Source: Cristatella mucedo
Taxonomy: Eukaryota; Bryozoa; Phylactolaemata; Cristatellidae
DNA: 60,000 nt
Assembly: GCA_009760855.2 (NCBI GenBank)
Contig: WPIO01000070.1
Location: forward strand, 941,501 to 1,001,500
Reading direction: 5' to 3'
The notes beneath the pieces were generated by a model that did no database searches, was not told the DNA's origin, and saw only the letters and a program-made list of their open reading frames with translations. Position numbers and translations under genes: made by a program. Shown here one piece after another: positions 53,101 to 60,000 of the stretch (the first letter of the stretch is position 1; each line of letters opens with the position of its first letter).

Positions 53101-56100
53101 AGGCGATTGAGGGCACATGTCAAGATTACTAGATAAAAAAAAGTTGTTCTAATCTTGACCTGATATCGCAAGCACTTGAACTAGTTTTGGCTGTCATACT
53201 CTTTTCTAAGTAATGCCTGATTTTGGCCGTGTTCCTGCAGTGACAGTTGCTTGCCTACTTGATCGCAAAAGGGGGGGGGGCAATGTGCTGATCCAATGAT
53301 AAGACGTTTTGGAATAGCTTATCCAGATTACAGGCAGACACTGCTATTAGACATAAGCCAACGTTGAGGGTCAATTCTTACTACTTGATGGTGACACTAA
53401 CTGGCTTGCTCATAACCATTATGCTGTGAAGTTGAGAGAATGTCTTGTATTCTTAATAATAACATAATAATAATGCATTTGATAAAGCGCCCTCGGAGAA
53501 CTCAATCTCTTTCTAGGCGCTTGACATTTGCTGCAAAGGGAAACGCGATTGAATGGTGAGTAATATCATGCTCGATAAACAACATGAATAACATGGTTAG
53601 GGGTGACATGCACAGGGTCAGCATGCAAGTACGGTTAGTGGCAGCATGCACAGTGTCAGCATGCATCAGCACATAAAGGTCGAATCACAGGAGCAAGCTG
53701 TTGCCGTGCCTGTATTGTCTCGGGCTATTGAGAGAGTGAGAGAGACACAGAGAGAGAGATCCTCTTCTAGTCTGTGCAATTTTTCTGTCAGCCACCTGTG
53801 CTTCAGATGTCGTGAGCGACGACAGCAGCAACAAGCCCTCGTCGGCTACATTCATGTTTGTCTGTTTGCGCGACGTGTGTGTGTGCGCGCGCATGTGTAG
53901 GCGGCAGTGGGCCACCTCCGCCAATGCTTCAGTCAGCCGACGTTGCTGTAATCTTACAGTGCATCTGTGTTGTTGTTGCTGGGTGAGGCGGTGAGCTCAT
54001 CAGCGATGTCTTGATGTGTTCTTACAGTTCTACAGCTACCTATCCCAGCAGCAGAACATGCTTCAAGACTACGTGAGGACGTCCACCTACCAAAGGGCCA
54101 TGCTCGCCAACATGGCCGACCTAGCCGGAAAAGTCGTGCTCGATGTGGGTGCCGGCTCCGGCATCCTGTCCTTCTTTGCCGTGCAGGCCGGCGCTCGGAA
54201 AGTCTATGCCGTTGAGGCGAGCAGCATGGCTCAGTTCTGCGAGGTACTTAGCGCTGGCAGCAAGCAGCCGTTTTTTCGAGCATTCATTCCACGAAGATGA
54301 TTCTTTTTCTTCATCCTATCTACTTTCGTTGGTCTTTTGAGCTCATTGGGGGCAGCGTGAAGGCATGACAGGATTCCTTCGTGATTAGCTGAACATTGCC
54401 AGTCACTCCGTGGCTGCTGGCAGACCGAGTGAGTAATAATAATAATATAACATTCCTACAGCATCTTCAGAAACTTGATCTCTTTGTAAATATAATTCAT
54501 TTGTAGATAATTCATTTGTATAGCGCCTTAAGAGAACTTGATCTCTATTCAGGTGCTTTGAATATGCCACAGGGCTCGAGCCCACGACCTCGGTCGGGGC
54601 GGGCACCTTAACCACTTGGCCAAACCAGCGCGTCACAGGCAGTCTACATATGTTGTAACGAAAGCATGATCAAATGGTTAAACGAATAAATAAAATAAAT
54701 ATAATTCATGTGTGCAGCACCCAAAGAGAACGTATTCTCTATTCAGGCGCTTCACATATGCCCGGGGTCGCTCGAGCCCACAAGCTTGGTCGTCAAATTA
54801 GTTCACCTCGACCTCGGTCGTTAATTACGAGCGAGCGCCTTGACCACTGAGCCAACCTGAGCGTAGACTGGATGCATCAGGGCATTGGCGGCCGTTTTCT
54901 TTGCGTTCCCTAGAAACTGGTGAAGCATAACCACATGTCGGACAAGATTATCGTGATCCCTGGGAAGATGGAGGAGATCGAGCTGCCGGAACTCGTCGAC
55001 GTCATCGTCTCGGAGCCGATCGGCTACATGCTGTTTAACGAGAGGATGCTGGAGAGCTACGTGCACGCCCGCAAGTTCCTCCGACCCGGAGGTAGGCCTG
55101 AGTGGAGGCGGAAGCGCCCCCATCCGCCACAGGTTCTCGCTCGGCTACCGGCCTTTAGCTTTTACGCTTTGAGCCGTTGCTCTTTCAAGTTCAGTCGAGT
55201 TCAGCATGTCGTGGGTAGAGGATGGGCATGGACACTTGCACTCGACTGTCATTGAATCGGTGTAGCCAGGATTTAGCCACCGAGAAAGGAAGGAAGGAAG
55301 GTGCCAGACCTTGCCTGCAGCAGTCTGTCATCGAAAGGCTGAAGGGGTGTACCGCGACAAGTCTCCCCCAACGTTGACGATTGGGCTAGCGTTCGCTCGG
55401 ACCTGCTTTCTCGTCGGCAGGCACCAAGGGCGCTCGCTGGCCACTGTGTGTCTGTGTGCCCAGCGAGGTCGTAGGCCTTCAAACTGTACGCATGATGGCT
55501 CTTCCATAGGCTGTTAATAATAATAGTAATAATGCACTTGATAAAGTACCCTCAGAGAACTCAATCTCTTTCTAGGCGCTTTACATTTGTTGCGAAGGGA
55601 AACGCGATTGAATGGTGAGTAATATCAGGCTTGATAAGCAACATGAATAGCACGGTTAGGGGTGACATGCAGCACAGGGTTAGCATGCAAATGTGGTTAG
55701 TGTCAGCATGCATAGCCACATGATGGACGTGTCACAGGGACCCACTAAATGCTGTGATAAATAGGTGTTTAAAAGTTCTTCTTAAATGTGGTCAAGTCAG
55801 GGGATGTTGTGATGCAAGTCGGGAGTGAGTTCCAGGTTGAGAGCATACGAGCTAAATGCACGGTCTCTAAAGGATTTGAGGTTTGTACGAGGTATTGGTG
55901 TACTGTTGGATTCCGAAGAGTGTGTGGTACGATGCTTGGCCTGATGGGGGAGTAGATCTGAGAGATAGGCTGGAGCCAAAGAATGAAGTGACCTAAAAAG
56001 TGAGCGACAAGACCTTGAAGTCGATCCGACAAGACCTTGAAGTCGATCTGTTGTTTGACTGGTAGCCAGTGCAGGTCGGCGAGAAGTGGAGTAATGTGGC

Positions 56101-59100
56101 AACGCTAATGAGACAGGCCTAGCTGCAGAGTTTTGCACCAGCTGCAATCGCCTGATCGCACATGCTGGTAGGCCAGTAAGCAGTGAGTTGCAGAAGTCAA
56201 AACGGGATGTCACAAATGCATGGACCAACTTAGGCGTGGTATCCTTATCTAAACAAGCCCGAATTTTAGCAGTCTTATGTAGCTGAAAGTAGGCAGACTT
56301 GATTGTGGAGCTGAAGTGGTCGTCTAATGAGAGGTCATTGGGAAAATGACATCTAGATTTCGAGCCGATTCAACAGTAGATACGCTGGCAGAGCCAATTT
56401 TGAGCGTCGGCCTTTCCAATTTCAGAATCACACTAGGTTTGCCCATAACAACATGCTGTTGTTCCTCTTAATGGGGAACACCGAGGAGCAGCCTTTGTGG
56501 TGCCATTGCTCCGTGTCCATTGGTCTCTCTCTCTCTCTCTCTCTCTCGCACCACGTGTTTTCGTTCTCTGGCAGCGGTAGGAGAGCGCTTCCCTCCACTG
56601 GCAGTTCAAAGCGCTGGCCACCTCGCTGCTGAACATGGCGCCGATCCTGCCATTCTAGGCCGGATGTTCCCGACTCAGGGCGATCTCTACATCGTCCCTT
56701 TTCAAGACGAGGCTTTGTACATGGAGCAGTCTGCCAAAGCAAACTTTTGGTGCAGCGAATCGTTCTACTGTGTTGACTTGACGTGCCTGCGCAACGACGC
56801 CTTTCAGGAATACTTCAAGCAGCCGATAGTCGTGAGTGGCCGGTTTTCTTTTTTTTTTTTTTTTATCTCGGATGCTGCCAATTGCCAATTCGCATCTTCT
56901 GCTGCCGCTTCTGAGCACGTGCCACAGCACGTGTCTCCTGCGTGACACCTGCCGTGGTGGCTCGATGCCGGCCCCTGCCCTCGCCATGCTTTTGTATTTG
57001 TGCACTGCGATAATCTTGTTGAGCAATAGCAGGTTTCGTAGCACGCCCATCCATTCGTTTTGTCCTAGGATACTTTCGACATCCGCATATGTCTGGCTCA
57101 GGCGTACCGGTACAGCGTCAACTTTGAGACGTGCAAAGAGTCGGACTTGCATGTCATTCACGTCCCGCTGACCTTCTGCGCCACTGTGACCGGCACCATA
57201 CACGGCCTAGCCTTCTGGTTCGACCTGGCTTTCACCGGTGGCACGTGAGTGCGGGCGGGCACACTCGCCCTGTCTGCCAGTGCGCGCTCTCTCCGCCCCC
57301 CCCCCGTGCTCCGCCCTTGGCTGCCAGCCCCCAACCAGCTGTGCAGCGTCGTCTGACGGTCACGTGAGTGTATGCACTTCCGGTTAGCTGCCTGCCTCGT
57401 TCGCAATTTTGGGCCGCATCTCGTTCCTGCTTGCCGGCACAGCTTTGGTCAGGGCTCGTCAAGCATAGCGAGCTGTTTTGCAGGGCAGTCTGGCACGCCT
57501 GTTCTGCCATCAAAAACCTAGTCCGGACGCTGAGCTGAGCTAGTATTGAGCGATGAAGCGGCGGCGGTCTCGGTTCATAAGTTCGGCCACCCCCCCCACC
57601 GCTGCTGCCGACTTGCTCTGAGGGCTTGGCACCAGCGGCCATCTTGCATGCTTCAGGGAGACCATCTGGCTATCGACTGCGCCGTCTGAGCCGCTCACGC
57701 ACTGGTACCAGGTGCGCTGCCTCCTGCAGCGGCCCGTCATGGTCAAGGTGGGCCAGCGCATCACGGGCTTCCTGACTCTTCGCTCCAACTCTAGGTACTT
57801 GCGATCTGCACTGTCGAAACAACTGCCGTGCTCAGCCGGAAGCTAGCTTAAGCGCTGCTGCTGCTTCGGATCTGGCATTGTTCTCTGTCGGTGCTGCTGC
57901 ATCAGCAATATCCGTCCCGGTAGTCAGTGGGCTAGTGGGCGTTCCAACTTTGGGCACTTGTAGTTACCCTTTCGGGTATCCCAGCCAGTTACTCGGCGAG
58001 GCGGTTGCTCGGTAGGTAGCTTAGAGCTCAGACATGCGGTAACCACCTTGCACTGTTATACTTTTTTGAGATGTATTTTGCGTGTGCTGGCCACTGATAA
58101 GGGTAATAACAGGTCGCAGCACACTATAATGCTCAAGAGAAATGATCTCTATCGAGGTGCTTTGCAACTAATTGCAACAGAATAAATAAGCAAGGGTTGA
58201 TGACATGCACGGTGTCAGGCATGCAAAAGCAAACCAGTATCTCGCTTAGGCCAGCATGCTACACTCATCACGATGACACTCGTGGCCACCGGTCAGTAAG
58301 ACCTCATGCTTATCGCACACACTAAGTCAATGCACATGTGTGCATGCAAAGTAAACCGCAACACAAAACGGCAAGCTCACTGTTGCAAAGTGATCATTGA
58401 CTGGAACAAGTGCATATTGAGCTGAGTATTCAAGATCCAGGGTCATTGCAGGTAGTGACAATAGCCAACAGTTCGATCTTGACTTACAGTGTATACGAGC
58501 TGAAAGCGCAATTACCAAAAGATTAAGATTTTCTGAGAAGTTGGTGTGCGCCAGTTGGGAGTGCACCAGTGGAGGAGCAAGTTCTTATAGATAGGCTGGT
58601 ACGTGCGAGTGAGGCGACCTGGAGCCAGACAAGGGTATCTTGGTTGGTTTGATGCTTGAAATGGAGCCAGTGAAACTCGGACACGGAGTGTTGTGATGTG
58701 GCAGCGTCTTTCGTTGACGACAGACCAGACGAGCCGCTGAGTTTTGACAGTTGCAGATTATTGAGGCCCATGCTGAGAGCCCTGATTAAGGGGAATTGCA
58801 GTAATCTAGACACGATTACTAACGCTTGATCTAGTTTGGCTGTGGTATTCTTATTGTTGCACTCCCGACTTTTGTCACGACATCCCCTTACTTTACCACA
58901 TTTAAAAAAAACTAAAAACCTATTTATCGCAGCATTTTGCGAGTCCCTGTGACTCGTCCTTTATGTGCTTATGCGTGCTGACACTGCATGCTGCCACTAA
59001 CCATACTTGCATGCTGATCCTGTCCATGTCATGCCTATTCATGGTGTTCTTGTTGTTTAGTGACCATGCTACCACTAGCCATTCGATCATGCTTTGTTTG

Positions 59101-59698
59101 CAGCAATTGTAAAGCACCTAGAAAGAGATTGAGTTCTCTGAGGGTGCTTTATCAAATGTATTATTATTACAAGGGCCCGATTGTGGCAATGTTCTTGCTG
59201 AAACTGGAAGAAATGTGCTTATCTGATGACTAGTCTTTCTGAAATAGTTTGCCTAGATTACGGACAGATGGTACAGGAGTGATGCTAGCTGAACTGTTGC
59301 CCTCGCCATCGACCTACTCACCCCTCCCCCTATCGAAATATGGGTAGCCTTTTAAGATCACCCGCTCGGAAAATTTTGCTGCACACTTAAAACGTGTGCT
59401 GCCGTCGCCTCCTTGCTTGCAGTGCGGCATTGCACTTCGGATGTCTGAAAGACGGGGTAGGGCCCCATCTAGTCGCAAGCTGCGCTGTACTCTTGTTGAA
59501 CATTGCTTTCTAGGCAGAGCTATGATGTGGACATCAGCATCGACATACCGAACACCTCGATGAAGTCAGCCAACACTCTGGACCTGAAAAATCCGTGCTT
59601 CCGGTACACAGGCGTCGTGGCCCCGGCACCTCAAGCTCACAGCAACGTGTCACCGACCGAGCTTTACTATAGCAATGCTGCAGTGGCCACGGGCCAAG
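47045..59698 (+). CDS. CARM1: CARM1/PRMT4 histone arginine methyltransferase, nine exons, 3' end outside
   Basis: CARM1 is a type I protein arginine methyltransferase that uses SAM to make asymmetric dimethylarginine on histone H3 and coactivators in the nucleus. Nine exons join in phase to about 476 codons. Residues 1-120 are the PH-like N-terminal domain. [16 protein letters not shown] is the cofactor-capping helix, [14 protein letters not shown] the SAM motif I, and VYAVEAS post-[18 protein letters not shown] is the double-E loop with both Glu, and THWYQVRC holds the THW loop. The end, SYDVDISID...[12 protein letters not shown], matches the close of the catalytic barrel; the C-terminal transactivation tail is missing. 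All catalytic residues are intact, but exons 6-7 are quite diverged ([20 protein letters not shown]). The start ATG (47,045) has G at -3 and +4. Confidence 0.95.
47700..47825 (+). CDS. CARM1: CARM1 exon 2, GC donor
   Basis: Acceptor GGTTTGCAG; it reads [19 protein letters not shown], then LLRFQSEN. The only donor that keeps the frame with exon 3 and restores the family ND dipeptide is G before GCAAGT (47,826), a GC-AG splice site. Confidence 0.85.
48330..48540 (-). repeat. tRNA-derived SINE, family 2, in CARM1 intron 2
   Basis: CATTTATATAGCGCCAGAAA, AGCCTTTGTGGCTATCACCA, then GATTCAAACCCACGACCTGA (B-box side) and TTTACCTCCTGGGCTAAGAC. It contains a tandem duplication of CATGACACGCCGCTG. Confidence 0.82.
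48558..48682 (+). mobile_element. LINE-B 3' UTR fragment in CARM1 intron 2
   Basis: GATGACCCTGTGCATGTCAC to GTGCCTAGAAAGAGATTTAC; the rest of the hairpin and tail are missing. Confidence 0.7.
48683..50075. other. CARM1 intron 2, no further feature
   Basis: AT-rich intronic DNA without recognisable exon or repeat. Confidence 0.4.
50080..50215 (-). repeat. tRNA-derived SINE, family 2
   Basis: CATTTATGTAGCTTCAGAAG, CCCTTAACGGCTATCG, GACAATAAAGGATTGCCCAC, ACTCGAACCCATGACCTGGG. Confidence 0.78.
50839..50942 (+). CDS. CARM1: CARM1 exon 3
   Basis: Acceptor TTTTTCTCTTTCAG, donor GTACTT. 104 nt, reading [16 protein letters not shown], then [25 protein letters not shown] and YFQ are CARM1 signatures preceding the methyltransferase core. 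Confidence 0.92.
51683..51840 (-). repeat. tRNA-derived SINE, family 2, in CARM1 intron 3
   Basis: AGGAAGAGCCTTAATGGCTA, ATACAGGATTGCCTGC, GGACTCGACGCCATTACCTT, then TGCTTCTAGCCCAAG. Confidence 0.75.
51890..51932 (-). repeat. Family-1 SINE/LINE-B tail scrap
   Basis: AATTATTCATTTGTAAAACG, then CCCTAGGAGAACTTG; the remainder is not recognisable. Confidence 0.45.
52495..52680 (-). repeat. tRNA-derived SINE, family 2, diverged
   Basis: GCAGCCTCATGTCATTTATA, GAGCCTTAGTGGCTATCG, CTCGAGCCAGCGACTTGGGA. A C(9) run interrupts the A-box side. Confidence 0.7.
52780..52935 (+). repeat. tRNA-derived SINE, family 2, + strand
   Basis: The clearest copy in promoter-to-tail order: CTAGCCCAAGAGATGAGG (A-box side), GAGGTCGTGGGTTCACATCC (B box), CGATCCTTTATTGCC, then the tail hairpin AGCCGTTGCGGCTCTTCTGC and AAATAAATGAGG. 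Confidence 0.85.
53455..53692 (-). mobile_element. LINE-B 3' end in CARM1 intron 3
   Basis: AATAATAACATAATAATAAT, TTGATAAAGCGCCCTCGGAG, 3' UTR to CGAATCACAGG. Confidence 0.87.
54028..54243 (+). CDS. CARM1: CARM1 exon 4, SAM-binding core
   Basis: Acceptor GTGTTCTTACAG, donor GTACTT. 72 codons, phase 0/0, from FYSYLSQQQ through [11 protein letters not shown] to [10 protein letters not shown]. Confidence 0.95.
54488..54640 (-). repeat. tRNA-derived SINE, family 1, in CARM1 intron 4
   Basis: AATTCATTTGTATAGCGCCT, hairpin with AGAGAACTTGATCTCT, GGGCTCGAGCCCACGACCTC, and ACCTTAACCACTTGGCCAAA. Confidence 0.87.
54698..54865 (-). repeat. tRNA-derived SINE, family 1, in CARM1 intron 4
   Basis: ATAATTCATGTGTGCAGCAC, TATTCAGGCGCTTCACATAT, CTCGAGCCCACAAGCTTGGT, then a duplicated TCGGTCGT region and GCCTTGACCACTGAGCCAAC. 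It ends about 48 bases before exon 5. Confidence 0.82.
54914..55091 (+). CDS. CARM1: CARM1 exon 5, double-E loop
   Basis: Acceptor GTTCCCTAG, donor GTAGGC. 178 nt, [18 protein letters not shown] then [20 protein letters not shown]. Confidence 0.95.
55515..56452 (-). mobile_element. LINE-B in CARM1 intron 5
   Basis: (AAT)n, TTGATAAAGTACCCTCAGAG, 3' UTR, terminal ORF2 domain ([19 protein letters not shown], near 55,930-56,000) and [20 protein letters not shown] (56,160-56,220), up to the KPSV block at 56,440. A short GACAAGACCTTGAAGTCGAT duplication lies at 56,006-56,047. Confidence 0.9.
56659..56831 (+). CDS. CARM1: CARM1 exon 6
   Basis: Acceptor CCATTCTAG, donor GTGAGT. 173 nt, [20 protein letters not shown] to YFKQPIV. 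Confidence 0.95.
57069..57244 (+). CDS. CARM1: CARM1 exon 7
   Basis: Acceptor TTGTCCTAG, donor GTGAGT. 176 nt, [19 protein letters not shown] to [17 protein letters not shown]. This is the most diverged barrel segment. Confidence 0.94.
57657..57794 (+). CDS. CARM1: CARM1 exon 8, THW loop
   Basis: Acceptor GCATGCTTCAG, donor GTACTT. 138 nt, [20 protein letters not shown] to LTLRSNS. THW is the substrate-site loop shared by PRMTs. Confidence 0.95.
58110..58850 (-). mobile_element. Diverged LINE-B/L2-like copy in CARM1 intron 8
   Basis: The 3' end resembles AGAGAAATGATCTCTATCGA with GGTGCTTTGC. The minus ORF at 58,523-58,813 carries [18 protein letters not shown], equivalent to the [13 protein letters not shown] block, with low similarity elsewhere. 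Confidence 0.55.
58858..59168 (+). mobile_element. LINE-B 3' end in CARM1 intron 8
   Basis: CACTCCCGACTTTTGTCACG, 3' UTR (GACTCGTCCTTTATGTGC), hairpin AAAGCACCTAGAAAGAGATT and a TATTATTATTAC tail. Confidence 0.87.
59514..59698 (+). CDS. CARM1: CARM1 exon 9
   Basis: Acceptor TGCTTTCTAG, donor GTATGA. 185 nt, [32 protein letters not shown], then a Ser/Pro/Ala-rich stretch starting the C-terminal tail. Confidence 0.93.
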
Positions 59699-59782
59699 GT
59701 ATGACTGGCCGGCGTGCACAGCTCCGTCTTCCTCATCCATCATCTTCCTAGCCATCATCCGTGCACGGTCCTTAATTGCCAG

Positions 59783-59826
59783 GTCAGAGCTCTCCTGGCC
59801 AGCCTAGGATGGCTGCTGTTACAGCT
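59783..59826 (+). CDS. CARM1: Possible CARM1 exon 10
   Basis: Acceptor TTAATTGCCAG and donor GTGAGA enclose a phase-compatible 44-nt piece reading GQSSPGQPRMAAVTA. The tail is not conserved between phyla, so homology cannot confirm it; readthrough past the donor would stop about 100 nt later. Confidence 0.35.
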
Positions 59827-60000
59827 GTGAGAGCAATTCAGGCTGCCCTGCCAACCCGTGCCGCTCGGCCTCGGCGACCATTGACCTGCATGCCCCTGCA
59901 CTTGATCGGTGCTGTATATTAGCTGCAGGTCGTCGGGCAGTGATGGTCTGATCGAACATCTGGCTTCTGAGCTAGTCCGGGATGGAGAGTGAAGCTCTGC

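Noticed and set aside
54143-54340. ORF in another frame over CARM1 exon 4, and readthrough past its donor
   Set aside because: Shadow frame of a conserved exon; the GTACTT donor joins in phase to exon 5.

Overview
The window is metazoan nuclear DNA. It has two multi-exon genes with GT/GC-AG introns, many decayed non-LTR retrotransposons, tRNA-derived SINEs, a hAT-type MITE, minisatellites and long simple repeats. No bacterial operons, CRISPR arrays or intact viral genes are visible. I cannot name the species. The CARM1 protein is clearly orthologous but quite diverged from the vertebrate protein, and base composition is moderate with a very CpG-rich island near 46-48 kb. An invertebrate is most likely (inference).

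Layout. 1-1.7 kb is the decayed remnant of a protein family I recall as multi-copy in invertebrate proteomes. 2-29 kb is a gene-poor repeat field. It holds two main LINE families: LINE-A, with a (TACATT)-like tail, and LINE-B, L2-like, whose 3' end is a conserved hairpin followed by (ATT)n. A weaker LINE-C, a fold-back array of 15-mers (10.2-10.5 kb) and a 26-bp minisatellite (15.8-16.4 kb) are also there. 29.7-30.4 kb is a pure CT/CTCTCTGT tract. 31.7-34.7 kb carries three clean exons of an astacin metalloprotease with zinc motif and Met-turn. 36.8-37.4 kb is a roughly 170-bp tandem repeat. 37.7-45 kb is again repeats, including a 187-bp element matching the SPIN hAT family inserted in a LINE-B tail at 41.3 kb.

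45-60 kb contains CARM1 (PRMT4) on the + strand. It starts at 47,045 in a CpG-rich island and runs off the right edge. I reconstruct nine phase-compatible exons covering the N-terminal PH-like domain, the SAM-binding Rossmann fold, the double-E loop, the beta-barrel and the THW loop. The second intron appears to use a GC-AG splice pair. The introns are packed with two SINE families and LINE-B copies.

How it fits together. The only host functions supported are a secreted-type zinc endopeptidase (astacin) and a histone arginine methyltransferase (CARM1); nothing ties them together. The rest is a record of transposition: nested LINE-B insertions with recoverable target-site duplications, SINEs that share the LINE-B 3' hairpin (probably using its reverse transcriptase), and a SPIN-like MITE consistent with horizontal transfer.
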